Shown: in pieces, positions 1 to 11,556 of the stretch | How the letters are laid out: each line of letters opens with the position of its first letter | Position numbering within the stretch: the stretch's first letter is position 1 | Origin: Hippasteria phrygiana | Taxonomy: Eukaryota; Echinodermata; Asteroidea; Valvatida; Goniasteridae | Reading direction: 5' to 3' | Length of the DNA stretch: 64,000 nucleotides | Assembly (NCBI GenBank): GCA_037893225.1 | Contig: JAZGUH010000451.1 | Location: 2,622,001-2,686,000 of the forward strand | Notes under the pieces: generated by a model | Databases searched by the model: none | Told to the model about the DNA's origin: nothing | The model's input: only the letters and a program-made list of their open reading frames with translations | Position numbers and translations under genes: made by a program

Positions 1-319
1 ACATAAATGTTCATCTATAACACAAGCCGATCTACCAACAAACCAAGAGCTCAATCGGACCTACAGTTCTCTAGACATAGGCCCTTCAAAAACGCACCTT
101 TAAGATGACGTCACGTGACACGGGATGACGTCATCATGAAAAGTGAGTGGTGGAATGAAACACGTGCATTGTCTATGGCATTTTTGATAGAACAAGAAGA
201 AGAAGAAGAAGCAAAAAAAAATCTGAACAAAAACAAAGGCTTTTCCCAAAAATTTGGAAAAGCCAAAAATGAAATTAAAATCTCAACGAAAACAATACCT
301 GTTTCGGCTGAATTTCCGA
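1..319. repeat. Fragment of CRE-palindrome satellite
   Basis: The text around 103-140 (TGACGTCA, CACGTG, then TGACGTCATCATGA) matches the longer satellite copies near 2480 and 9170. A short inverted repeat (ggcttttccc / ggaaaagcc, about 239-266) resembles hairpins at 8489 and 12255 at the edge of similar units. The reading frames here are A-rich and show no recognisable protein, so I call no gene. Confidence 0.7.
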
Positions 320-830
320 AACAGCTAATAATCAGAAGGTTCGATAGTCCGAATAGACGATAGGGTGCCATAGTCCGAATCGATAATTAGGTTCGATAGT
401 CCGAATGGACGATAAGGTTCGATATCCGAATAGACGATATGGTTCGATGGTCGGACTATCGGACCTTATTTTCAATTCGGACTATCGAACCTTGTGTGCT
501 TTCGGAATAATGAACCTTCGGACTATTGAACCTTACTTTCGTTTCGGACTTTTGAACCTTTGGACTAATTAACCTTATTCTAAATTAATTCGGACTACCG
601 AACCTTCGAATAAATGAAACTTCGGATTGTCTGCCCTTCGGACCAATGAACCTTCGGACTATTGCATTAAATGTTCGGATTAACGAACCTTATTTCATTT
701 TCGGACTAACGAGAACCCCCTCTTATGTGGAATTTGTACATTCGGAATATCGAACCTTCGGATTAATAAACTTTCGGACAATCGAACCTTCGGACTATCG
801 GGCGGACACCATTTAGACAAGCAGGGTTGG
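320..830. repeat. Degenerate minisatellite based on TTCGGACTATCGAACC
   Basis: A 16-20 bp motif, TTCGGACTATCGAACC or its complement GGTTCGATAGTCCGAA, recurs many times with point changes. The first copies read in one orientation (about 335-460) and later copies in the other (about 470-800), so the block has an inverted organisation. No coding potential is seen. Confidence 0.8.
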
Positions 831-1294
831 TTAATTTCCAAGATTTCGCTGTTTCTGACTGGCTGATTGGGTTTATAATTTGTACAGATGTACTACATGT
901 AGGTCCTACTTGCAGACTGGGCTGTAACTTTTCTGAGACAAGTATAGGGGCATAACTCACTCCCCAACAACAACAAGTTGTGTTGAAAATGTCTGTCCAA
1001 CATGTCAAAGCATTTATCTGCAATCCATTCATGTTCAGAATTGTGTAATCGCATAAATTTGAGGCTTTTGTTGGGGAATTTGCACTGCTAAATGGAGGAA
1101 AAACATGTTTGTTTTGACTTTACATGTATATTCTTTTAGTAATGTAGAGTGTTCATATATATATTTTGTTCTATGTAAATTTTTTTCTCATATTCCACAA
1201 ATATTTAGGAGATACATCTTAAAAATAACACGTAGTGCCACATATTTAGACAAGCAGGGTTGGATATTTTCCAAGATTTCGCTGTTTCTGAACC
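811..1294 (+). repeat. Pair of about 48-bp direct repeats
   Basis: A segment beginning ttagacaagcagggttgg and running through aagatttcgctgtttctga occurs at about 811-860 and again at about 1246-1294, same orientation, 435 bp apart. The spacer is AT-rich and shows no gene. This may be the ends of a small inserted element or a local duplication; I cannot tell which. Confidence 0.6.
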
Positions 1295-2040
1295 ATGCTG
1301 GAGCGGGATATTAAAGTAAAATCTCGCAATTTTCGACATGCTTACCTGAATATCTGGACCACCAAATGTTGCTGTCCTAACTTCCTTAATGCTTGGACCC
1401 TCTATCGCCTTTTTAAACATTTGGACAAGGTTGTCTGCAGTGATCGTGTGGATTTTCTGAAAATGTATCTGAAATCTCAACAAAAGCATCCGGTTTCGTC
1501 CTAACAACGGCCTCTAAAATGCTAGATACGTCACCTGAGATACAAGTAGAGTTCGAGGATTAAGGTGCAGATACTAAGGTTCACTTACGAGCCGGATGAA
1601 AAGTCGAATTTTACGTCCAATTCCGAGAGGTACCCGTTGAGCCCCGAGGCGCGCGCAGTGCCGCTGGCCGACATACGCAAACCATAATATACACAGCTCG
1701 TTTGTGCATGCTCCGGGTTGCACGAAAAATATTTTTCGGGTTTAACTTGATCGTATTCTCATTTTGAGGAGATCAGTCGCTGCATGAATGACTACTCTGC
1801 ATTTTGGGTTAGTGTTTGGTTGATATATTCAGGGAAACGGAAGATATCGGCACTCCAAACAAAAACCGCTGTGAACCCAATAATGGAAGTCCTTCCAAAG
1901 TTCCAGCTCTAAACGGCGAATCTCACATGTACGGATATATTTTGTTGTTGTTGTTGCGGATTATATGTGTGTGGAAATTTGGCATCTGCGTCTGCAGGTA
2001 GAGAACAATTCAATGTATACATTTATATAATCGGACCGAC
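1295..2040. other. No recognisable gene or repeat
   Basis: Only short open frames are present, with no protein motif, splice-bounded exon or clear repeat that I can identify. A short (TTG)n tract lies near 1942-1956. Confidence 0.5.
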
Positions 2041-3060
2041 CCTGACATGCGTAAAACAAAAAAATTGATGACGTCATCATGACGTCACTTTAGATTCTAC
2101 ATGCCAGTGGCACTATTTACCTACACACCAATTTTTATGACGATCGGAACTTATATGTGTTTCCGAAAAGCACATTTTTGATGACGTCATGATGACGTCA
2201 CACATTTTTTACATATATGTGAAAGAATATAGAAACTAACAAAGCTATTACAAAAAGAATTTTAAATTTAGCATGTTCTGTTGATGAGATATGGCTTTAA
2301 GAAACTTTCAAATTAACAAAGTTTAAAATTACTAAAAAAATCGTATAATGACGTCATCATGACGTCACCATAATTGTTATCTATAACACTAGCTACCCTA
2401 CCAACATAACATGTTTGAAGGCAATCAGACATACCGTTCTCTATATATGGGCACTTGAAAAATGCACCTTTAAGATGATGTCACGTGACACGTGATGACG
2501 TCATTATGACGTCACTCTTCGGCATAGAATTTCAGCTTAGGGTCTATGTTTGTGTTAAGTTTGATTAAGATCTGAGGTTGTGTAGTGACCAAAGTGCCAC
2601 GTACAAAATTCGTATACAAAGTCTAAGGGATTCGGGATAGAACAAAAATTTCATAGAAAATCAGCCGATGACGTCATCATGACGTCACTTCGGATTTTAC
2701 ATGCTAGTGGCACTATCTACCTACCCACCAATTTTTATAACGATCGGACGCACCCTGATGTGTTTCAAAAAAGCACATTTTTGATGACGTCATGATGACG
2801 TCACACATTTTTTTACATTTATGTGAAAGAATATAGAAGCTAACAAAGCTATTACAACAAGAATTTTGAATTTAGCATTATTTGTTGGTGAGATATGGCT
2901 ACTTTCAAATTATGAGGCACTTCCGGTTTTAACCGGAAGGAAAGGTCACGTGATTTTGCACGTAATATCAAAAATGAAGAACCTGGATTCTTCTGTCAGT
3001 TCCCATTAAAAGTAAAATCAGATCTCTCTCGATTGGTTTTATATTGATTTTCAAAGATTA
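2041..3060 (+). repeat. Satellite units with paired CRE palindromes
   Basis: The block carries repeated pairs of TGACGTCA separated by 3 bases, for example at 2069-2087, 2182-2200, 2349-2367, about 2496-2514, 2669-2687 and about 2782-2800. The surrounding text (tttcagcttagggtctatg, gacgatcggac, gagatatggctt) repeats in the same order at 8290-9930 and 37170-37520, showing a tandem or dispersed family with a monomer near 570 bp. An E-box pair CACGTGACACGTG sits next to one CRE pair near 2482. No gene was found. Confidence 0.85.
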
Positions 3061-3560
3061 CATCCAGAAATCTTTGATTCCTTGTCATCCCATATTTGAT
3101 GACGTCATCGGACGTCATTATCAGAAAGCTCGAGAGCTATGTTAACTCTGGCATCTAAAGCAAATATCTGGATTATATCTCTCGCTGTTGATTTTTCAGC
3201 TTTTTTAAGGTTTAAAGGTAATTTCATTGCAACTTCCGGTCTGGTGACGTCATCAATCTTTCTCCTCCTCAACTTGTTCTTAGCATGAAATCGATTATAT
3301 ACATCAATTATAAAGTGATTTCAGCAAACTTCGCCACACACATCGACTGATTATTCATTTTAAACATTTTTAAACCTGCCGCTAGAGGGCGCTCGAACAT
3401 TTTATGATGTCACAGGTAATTTTAGTGTGAAGTACAACCCAGGCGCGGAGACTAACATCGTTGAAAGCAAGTTTACATCTGTTTCCACTTTCAAATTATA
3501 GGGCACTTCCGGTTACGACCGGAAGGAAGGGTCACGTGATTTGACGCACACGAGATAAAA
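3060..3560 (+). repeat. Repeat unit with CTCF-like motif and ETS palindrome
   Basis: This unit recurs at about 10300-10740 and 11557-11960 in the same orientation. It contains TGCCGCTAGAGGGCGCTCG at 3377-3395, close to the known CTCF core, and ends with the ACTTCCGG ... CCGGAAG inverted pair near 3505-3527. It is a satellite module rather than a gene. Confidence 0.75.
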
Positions 3561-3662
3561 TGAAGATCCTCGTTTATACTATGTTACGGTCTGAAAATCT
3601 CCAGATGCAACAAGATTTTCTCAGATGCAACAAAGAAATCAAACAAGATCACACTGATATAT
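3561..3662. other. Short junction sequence left of foldback element
   Basis: AT-rich sequence with an internal short duplication (tctccagatgcaacaag / tctcagatgcaacaaag). No gene is seen. A copy of its first part, gatcctcgtttatact, lies at about 12080, so it belongs to the neighbouring repeat. Confidence 0.4.
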
Positions 3663-4005
3663 TAGACAGGGCCCAGACCAGGAAAAACTGCCGTTTTTTC
3701 CTGTCAAGGTTTTCTCAACGGTTTCATCATCCTGAACCTCAACTATTTGAAATTAGCTTGGGGGCCACTCTGATTTTTGCCCCTAATTCAAAATGGCCGC
3801 CAAAATCCAAAATGGCCGCCAAAATTACCTAAATTAGATATATACTGCATTATTACTGCTAATTACGTTCAATATCAACGTTTTTTTCAGTGGTTCTGTC
3901 ATCCTGAATCTGCACCCATTGAATTTAGCTCCAGAGCCACCCAGAATTTGGCCTCAAATCCAAGATTGCCGCCAAAATCTAAAATGGCTGCCAAAATGAT
4001 CTTAA

Positions 4006-4954
4006 AGGAACCATGCTTCTCAAATTGATCGGATCACATTTTATTTCATAAATAAATTCATATATATGTATTAAATTTGAATTACAAGCCAAACTGGTTC
4101 AAGTGAAGTTTTAGTGTGATTATTTGCCGCTCAAAAATTGACCCCCCCCTTTTTGAAATTTGTTGGGACTCAAATCGAGGGCGCTGTTCGTGACGTAGAC
4201 CGAGGCACCGAAATTCATGGATCGACTCGATAGTCTGGACCCGGCCCGTATACATACACTAGGTCTACACGTGCAATTTCGTAAGTTGCAACAACTAACA
4301 TCGAACTTACCCTAATTTTCTCCCTTTTAGCGAAGGCTCCTCGGGGAATGGGCCGTTTAACTGCTTTCGCCTATATCTTACTCACATCTCGGAACTTTGT
4401 TGGGATGGCAGTGGACTTGAGCATATTTTTAATGGTCATCCCAAAGGATTTGAAAATACCAGTCTCGAAACACGACGGCTCAAAGTGGTCGCTACATAAC
4501 GCTGAGAAGCTGCTGGGGCCGGACCACTACGCTCTTGTCACCTTCACTTTCGCCGTCCAAATTCTCCGATATTTCGCATCAGTTTAAAATAAATGAAGGC
4601 TTACTCCATCCGTCGTTGTTTTGCCATGCTGCACCCAGCAGCCACACACCTTGTCGGCATGGCCGAAAAACGTTATATTTTGTTTAGATTTTGGACGAAG
4701 AATTTTCGCCGTACAATGTACACACAATGCATACCCGTGATGAATGGGTAATGTGCCTCGATCTAAGTCACACACTTATGTTAATGAGGGTCCCACTCAG
4801 GGGGCGGAGTAGCTTGGAGACACATTTTCAAAATGTTTTTTCTCATATTTAATCTGGGAAATAATTGTCTCTGGACACAAAATATCATTGTCAAGATAAT
4901 ACTTTATTGTTTTAAGCAGGAATAATGCAATATAAATCCTAAATCATGTTTCCT
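4006..4954 (-). mobile_element. Kolobok-type DNA transposon copy, degenerate
   Basis: Ends are AGGAACCATG (4006) and CATGTTTCCT (ending 4954), a near-perfect inverted repeat, flanked by TTAA at 4002-4005 and 4955-4958. The right arm of the host foldback shows the uninterrupted site as cttaatcagat, which confirms an insertion with TTAA duplication. The element carries a THAP-domain exon on the minus strand. THAP plus TTAA is the known signature of the Kolobok superfamily; piggyBac also uses TTAA but lacks THAP. It is closely related to the copy starting at 63470. At 949 bp it is far too short to encode a full transposase. Confidence 0.85.
4386..4660 (-). pseudogene. THAP-domain first exon of Kolobok transposase, broken
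   Basis: From the ATG at 4660 the text reads MPTRCVAAGC, the C-x4-C half of a THAP zinc-binding DNA-binding domain, as in the open copy at 63768. A 5-base insertion relative to that copy then shifts the frame after GCSK, and two in-frame stops follow (after HLF and before WSGPS). The second half, ALCSDHFEP with C-x2-H, is still readable. The exon ends at a good splice donor, GAT|GTGAGTAAG, near 4385. In the family this domain binds transposon termini. The copy is dead. Confidence 0.85.
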
Positions 4955-5964
4955 TTAAATCAGATTTATACTACTTGTTTTTTTCTGTAGGAGCTTTTTC
5001 AGTGATTCTGTCATCCTGATCATAAGGCCTTTGAAATTAGTCTGGGGAGTACCCAGGATTTGTCCTTAATCCAAGATGGCCGCCAAAATGGCCGCCAAAA
5101 TTTCCTAAATTGGATATATATACTGCTAATTCTGTTTAATATCAACGTTTTTTCAGTGGTTCTGTCATCCTGAATCTACACCCATTGAATTTAGCTCCAG
5201 AGCCACCCAGAATTTGGCCTCAAATTCAAGATGGCCGCCAAAATCTAAAATGGCTGCCAAAATTATCTTAATGAGATTTATACTGCTTCTTGTTTTTTTC
5301 TGTCAGTTGTCAGTGATTCCGTCATCCTGAACCTAAGGCCTTTTAAATTAGTCTGCGGAATACCCAGGATTTGTCCTGAAATCCAAGATGGCCGTCAAAA
5401 TGGCCGCCAAAAGCATCTTAATTATATTCAAACTACCTCTTCGTTTTTTTCCCCGTTAACGTTTTCTAAAGATGGTTTCATTATGGCGTCCTGAACCTAA
5501 GCCTTTTGAAATTAATTTGGGGCTACCCAGGATTTGGCTGCAAATCCAAGATGGCCGTCCAAACAAAAATGGCTACCAAAATTACCTTAATCGGATTTAA
5601 ACGGTCTCTTATTTGTACCCCATAATTTTCCTTTCTCGGAAATCAGAGTTTATGAGTGTCATACTTTAACTGTACAAATAATCTATGCTGTCTTCTCTCC
5701 AATTGCAACATCAGCAGCCCAGCCTCATCGTTGTCCATCTAGAATTGTTTCCTTGCACGTAATTCGAACATACGGTTTAGAGAAAGGATCAAAGTAATTA
5801 ATTGACAGGTATTTTGCTAGTTAACATTGTTGTTTGCGAACTGCATTGCTTTGGATGACATTATTGCTCAACTATTATGTTCTTCTTGTGTAAGTATACT
5901 GTAATTCACGAACACAAATTGAATGACTTTTACAATTGTATCTTTACTTTAAGGAATCAGCACT

Positions 5965-6063
5965 ATGGCGGCTACCCCCTTTTTGAGTACAGGAGCAGAT
6001 GACAAAAGACGGTGCCTGCTTTGCAATGAAAATATCAAGGATAAGGATGACATCTCAAAATGT
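5965..6063 (+). pseudogene. First-exon remnant in left arm of foldback
   Basis: The frame starts MAATPFLSTGADDKRRCLLC and continues with a lysine- and aspartate-rich stretch ending in KC. The CxxC pair followed by another Cys suggests the start of a zinc-binding protein, but I do not recognise the family. The same exon is present in inverted orientation in the right arm, so its duplication comes from the foldback structure. The open frame continues across the central spacer into antisense of the other copy to about 6273, which is not meaningful coding. Confidence 0.4.
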
Positions 6064-6172
6064 GACAAGCTGGACTGGAAGTTCTCCAAACACTGGCTGA
6101 CAGATGGTCAAGTGATATGTTCTCAGCCTCCTTATACTGAATTTCAATTAGCTGGGCCACGATTGTCCACGA

Positions 6173-6258
6173 TCATCCTTATCCTTGATATTTTCATTGC
6201 AAAGCAGGCACTGTCTTCTGTCATCTGCTCCTGTACTAAAAAAGGGGGTAGCCGCCAT
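6173..6258 (-). pseudogene. Inverted copy of the same first exon
   Basis: Reading from the ATG at 6258 on the minus strand gives the same start, MAA followed by the CxxC segment, with changes including loss of frame near the VQEQM region. Upstream sequence (6260-6640) mirrors 5600-5960 of the left arm. It probably held the promoter and first exon of the parental transposon gene. Function is unknown. Confidence 0.4.
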
Positions 6259-7290
6259 AGTGCTGATTCCTAGAAGTAAAGATACAATTATAAAAGTCAT
6301 TAAATTTTTTGTTCGTGAATTACAGTATACTTACACAAGAAGAACATAATAGTTGAGCAATAATGTCATCCAAAGCAATGCATTTCGCAAACAATGTTAA
6401 CTCGCAATTATACATACCTGTCAATTAATTACTTTGATCCTTTCTCTAAACTGTATGTTCGAATTACGTGCAAGGAAACCATTCTAGATGGACCACGATG
6501 AGGCTGGGCTGGTAATGTTGCAATTGGAGAGAAGACAGTATAGATTATGTGTACAGTTAAAGTATATGACAATCATAAACTCTGATTTCCGGGAAAGGAA
6601 AATTATGGGATACAAATAAGAGACCGTTTAACCATTTTTGTTTGGGCGGCTATCTTGGATTTGCAGCCAAATCCTGGGTAGCCCCAAATTCATTTCAAAA
6701 GGCTTAGGTTCAGGACGCCATAATGAAACCAACTTTAGAAAACGTTCTAACAGGAAAAAACGAAGAGGTAGTTTGAATATAATTAAGATGCTTTTGGTGG
6801 CCATTTTGACGGCCATTTTGACGGCCATTTTGACGGCCATCTTGGATTCAAGGACAAATCCTGGGTACTCCCCAGACTAATTTCAAAGGCCTTGTGATCA
6901 GGATGACGGAATCACTGAAAAAAACTCCTACAGAAAAAAAACAAGTAGTATATATCTGATTAAGATAATTTGGGCAGCCATTTTAGGTTTTGGCGACAAT
7001 CTTGGATTTGAGGCCAAATTCTGGGTGGGTCTGGAGCTAAATTCAATGGGTGTAGATTCAGGATGACAGAACCACTGAAAAAACGTTGATATTAAACGTA
7101 ATTAGCAGTATATATCTAATTTAGGTAATTTTGGCGGCCATTTTGGATTTTGGCGGCCATTTTGAATTAGGGGCAAAAATCGGGGTGGCCCCCAAGCTAA
7201 TTTCAAATGGTTGAGGTTCATGATGATGAAACCGTTGAGAAAACCTTGACAGGAAAAAACGGCAGTTTTTCCTGGTCTGGGCCCTGTCTA

Positions 7291-8280
7291 TATAGAACAA
7301 AGAAACAATGTGATTTAATAATGAGAATATTCGAGAATCAATAGGGTTTAACAAGTGTAGAATTAAGAAAAGATCTTATACAATATATAACTTAAAAGAT
7401 CTTACGGGCATGACTTATATAGGCGAGGGCTCAGACGACTTGGGCAGCTCTGCAATGGGCGAGGACTTGGGCGAGGACTTGGACGGCTTGGGCACTCAGC
7501 AACGGACAAGGACGACTCTAATAATGCGAGCGAATACAGTTCTTTGACGAGCTGAAACACGGGGCGAATTCACCTCCAAAACAGCCGAAGACAGACGAAA
7601 ACAGCGGGGGACGACACAAACTGGCTCCCGTCGCGAAAATATGGGGATATGAGACCCCAAATAGTGAACCGATGGTATTTCACAGATAAATGTCTCCTTT
7701 TCCGGAAATAAAACTCAGCTCTAACTGCCTCCAGACGCTGCTACGCAGACGATTCATATACAGGTTACAGGTCCGAATAAAACGGCTCGATAAAGTCGAC
7801 AACCGAAATCCCAACGAAATTCTCCGTCCGTCTAAAGTCCTGATTTGATTCCCAAGCTAGCCCGTATATATAGGATTTCATTTATTCCAGAGATTACTAG
7901 AAATTCTAGAGAATCGTACAAATTACGTCACATTTAAAAAATAATCCTCTACACAGCCCCGAATACAATTACTCTGTATTCGAGATACACACAGAACCTT
8001 CTGGCACATAGGCTTGGCGTAAACAACTCTGACCTATTCATAAACAAATTAGGGTCAGCCGAGGTCGCACGTGTATGCAAATACGTGGCGCGTGGCCTCG
8101 CCGGTTGTACATACCACTGAATGAGGGCGTATATACATTCCGTGAGGGGAATTTTATAACACTGACAGCATTTACTTGTGTACATAACAACTATCAATTA
8201 ACACTAAAACCAAGATCAGGGGTCTCACGGCTGATTTTATGTAGCATTTTAAAGATTACAAATATTTATCTTAAATTGCT
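7291..8280. other. No recognisable gene
   Basis: Contains short degenerate repeats of gcgaggacttgggc (about 7465-7495) and AT-rich sequence. No exon, RNA gene or transposon terminus could be identified. Sequence near 8200-8290 (accaagatcaggggtctcacggctg...) recurs at 12115-12200, so the right edge belongs to a dispersed repeat. Confidence 0.4.
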
Positions 8281-10200
8281 TCTAATATTACATCCGATGA
8301 CGTCATCATGACGTCACTCTTCGGCATACAATTTCAGCTTAGGGTCTATGTTTGAGGTAAGTTTGGTTAAGATCTGACGTTTTTTAAGACCTAAAGTGCC
8401 GCCGACAAAATTCGTGTAGTAAGTTTATGGGATTTTGGTCAGAACTAAAAGAAGAAGCAGGAAGAAAAAAATCAGAACAAAAACAAGGCCTTTTCCGACT
8501 GAGTGTCGGAAAAGCCAAACAACACTAGAGGTCTATGTCTGTTACAAGAACAGAAACTAGGGTTTTTCCGCATCAGTTCGAATTTTGCATACGTTGTTCA
8601 CATTTATATTTAAGTATATGTGACCAAACATTTGCATGTTCCGTGTAAGAGATATGGCTTAAAAGTTGGAAAATTTTAACAAAGCTATACAATGGTATGA
8701 TCATGTCATCGTGACGTCACATCAATTTTCATCTGAAATGCTAGTTGGCCTACCAGCATACAAAAAATGGATCAAATCTTAAGTACAGTTCTCTAGATAT
8801 AGGACCTTAATATATGCACCTTTAGGATGATGTCATGTGACCCATGATGATGTCATCACCACGGCACTTGTCAAAGCAAGTATTTGCAACGTGGTCTTGG
8901 GCCCATGTCAAGATTGGAGTCAATCTGATCAACGATAATACAACGATAGTATAAAATTTAAATAGCACAATGACATTTCAAACATTTAAAAATTCATAGA
9001 AAATTAACCAAAATGCACCTTTAAGATGACGTCACATGACACGTGATGACGTCATCATGACGTCACCTCAATTTTCATCTATAACACGTACTTGTCTACC
9101 ACCATAGCAGGTTTGAATGCAATCGGAGCCACGGTTCTCTAGACATGGGCCCTTGAAAAATACACCTTTAAGATGACGTCACGTGACACGTGATGACGTC
9201 ATCATGACGTCACTCTTCGGCATACAATTTCAGGTTAGGGTTTATCTTTGTGTTAAGTCTGATTAAGATCTGAGGTTGTTTAGTGACCAAAGTGCCTCTC
9301 ACACAATTCGTGTACAAAGTCTATGGGATTTGTGATAGTACTAAAAAATTCATAGAAAATCAGCTGATGACGTCATCATGACGTCACTTTGGATTTTACA
9401 TGCTAGTAGCACTATCTACCTACCCACTAATTTTTATGACGATCGGACCTACCCTTATATGTGTTTCAAAAAAGCACATTTTTGATGACGTCATGATGAC
9501 GTCACACATTTTTCACATTTAAGTGAAATAATATAGGAGGTAACAAAGCTATTACAAAAATTATTTTGAATTTAGCATGTTCCGTTGATAAGATATGGCT
9601 TTAACAAATTTTAAGGTTCAAAAACTTAAACATTATTATAAAATCGTATGATGACGTTATCATGACGTCACCTCAATTTTCATCTATAACACGTGGTGGC
9701 CCACCAACATACCAGGTTTAAAGGCAATCGGACCTACGGTTCTCTAGATATAGGCCCTTGAACAATGCATGACGTCACTCTTTGGCATACAATTTCAGCC
9801 TAGGGTCTATGTTTGTGTTAAGTTTGATTAAGATCTAGGGTTGTTTAATGTCCAAAGTGTCTCTCACAAAATTCGTGTACAAAGTCTATGGGATTTGGGA
9901 TAGAACTAAAATAGGAAGATACTAGACATAGTGTGTCTGTTTTAACAGAACACATGGCTTTTCCGTTTTTGCTTTCTCTTTGGTGAAACATTGTTTTGTT
10001 GCGTGAGATGTAGTTTTTCTATATTACTAAAGTACGTTGTTTTACAGAATAAAAACAGTATTGAGTTACGTAGGCCTATACTATATTTGTCAGCCAAAAG
10101 AAACTGAGGATGGAAAACATTGATCGAAATATCCTGCAAGAAGAAATTATTAAAAATTAAAAACCTGAAATTTCACATAACATCGTTAGATAGCGTCATC
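8281..10200 (+). repeat. CRE-palindrome satellite, second block
   Basis: Same units as 2041-3060, with CRE pairs at 8298-8316, 9047-9065, 9194-9212 and about 9366 and 9484. The phrase actctt(c/t)ggcatacaattt recurs at about 9210 and 9776, giving a spacing near 566 bp. The hairpin gccttttccgac ... gtcggaaaagcc lies at about 8488-8516. No gene was found. Confidence 0.85.
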
Positions 10201-10739
10201 GTGACGTCGCATAAATTGTCATCTTTACCACTTGCCTAGATTATTCTATCAGTTCCAATAAAAAGCAAAATCAGATCTTTCACGGTTGATCTTCAATCGA
10301 TTTTTTCAAAGATTAAATCTAGAAATCTTTAATTGCTTGTAATCTGATACTTTATGACGTCATCGTGACGTCATTATCACAAAGCTCGGGAGCTATGTTA
10401 ACTCTGCTATCTGAAGGAAAAGTCTGGATTATATCTCCCGCGGTTGATTTTTCAGCAATTTGTTATTGTTTAAAAGTCTTTTCATTGTAACTTCCTGTCT
10501 GGTGACGTCATCAATCTATACATTTCTCCCCCTCAAGTTGTTCTTAGCATGAAGCTGATTATATACATCAATTATAAAGTGATTTCAGCAAACTTTGCCA
10601 CACACATCAACTGATTGTTCATTTAGAACTTTTTTCAACCTGATGTTAGAGGACGCTCTAACATTTTATATGACGTTACCGGTTATAAAGTACAACCTAG
10701 CCGGAGACTATCATCGTTGAAGCAAGTTCACATCTTTTT
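10201..10739 (+). repeat. Second copy of the CTCF-motif repeat unit
   Basis: Matches 3060-3480 in order and orientation (gttaactctg, ggtgacgtcatcaatct, caattataaagtgatttcagc). The CTCF-like site is degraded here (gatgttagaggacgctct). Confidence 0.7.
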
Positions 10740-11556
10740 CCACTTTCAAATTATTAAGGCACTTCCGGTTTGGACCGGAAGGAAGGGTCACAAGACTTTG
10801 CACGTAATATCAAAACTGAAGACCCTGGATTATTCTATCACTTCCCGTAAAAAGCAAAATCAGATCTCTCTCGATTGATTTTATATTGAGTTTCAAAGAT
10901 TAAACTCTCAAATTATAAGGCACTTCCGGTTTGGACCGGAAAGAAGGGTCACATGACTCTGCACGTAATATCAAAAATGAAGACCCTGGATTATTCTATC
11001 AGTTCCCGTAAAAAGAAAAATCAGATCTCTCTCGTTTGATTTTATATTGATTTTCAAAGATTAAACTTTCAAATTTTTAAGGCACTTCCGGTTTGGCCCG
11101 GAAGGAAGGGTCACGTGACTTTGCACGTATTATAAAAAATGAAGACCCTGGATTATTCTATCAGTTCCCGTAAAAAGCAAAATCAGATCTCTCTCGATTG
11201 ATTTTATAGTTATTTTCAAAGAATAAACTTTCAAATTATAAGGCACTTCCGGTTTGGACCGGAAGGAAGGGTCACGTGACTTTGCACGTAATATAAAAAA
11301 TGAAGACCTTGGATTATTCTATCAGTTAACGTAAAAAGCAAAATCAGATCTCTCTCGATTGATTTCATATTGATTTTCAAAGATTAAACTTTCAAATTAT
11401 AAGGCACTTCCAATTCCGGTTTGGACAGGAAGGAATCGTCACGTGACTTTGCACATAACATCAAAATTAAGACTTTGGATTATTTTATCAGTTTCCGTAA
11501 AAAGCAAAATCAGATCTCTCTCATTGATTTTATATTGATTTTCAAAGATTAAACTC
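10740..11556 (+). repeat. Tandem array of five roughly 160-bp repeats
   Basis: Units start with actttcaaattat at about 10740, 10904, 11064, 11226 and 11388, giving periods of 160-164 bp. Each carries CTTCCGGTTTGGACCGGAAG or a variant, then a shared segment ending ttttcaaagatta. Diverged single copies lie at about 2905-3060, 3487 and 11957. A true tandem satellite with no coding potential. Confidence 0.9.

Larger units (their letters stand above)
3665..7288. mobile_element. Long foldback (inverted-repeat) DNA transposon
   Basis: The two ends are mirror images: GACAGGGCCCAGACCAGG at 3665 and its complement ending at 7288, each flanked by TA (3663-3664, 7289-7290). Homology continues inward on both arms, through the ccaagatggccgccaaaa modules and a shared first exon, to about 6047 on the left and 6173 on the right, leaving a spacer of roughly 125 bp. 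The left arm is longer because of extra copies of a roughly 180-bp module and a Kolobok insertion (4006-4954). No transposase is visible, so the element is probably non-autonomous; the superfamily is not assigned. The dinucleotide duplication is weak evidence because TA is common here. Confidence 0.8.

Noticed and set aside
5965..6273. Single 102-residue gene spanning the foldback centre
   Set aside because: Its second half is the antisense of the mirrored first exon, so the frame is an accident of the inverted repeat.
8488..8530. Possible Helitron 3' end (hairpin followed by CTAG)
   Set aside because: The hairpin recurs at 239 and 12255, but only one copy is followed by CTAG at a suitable distance, and no TC start or AT insertion context was found.
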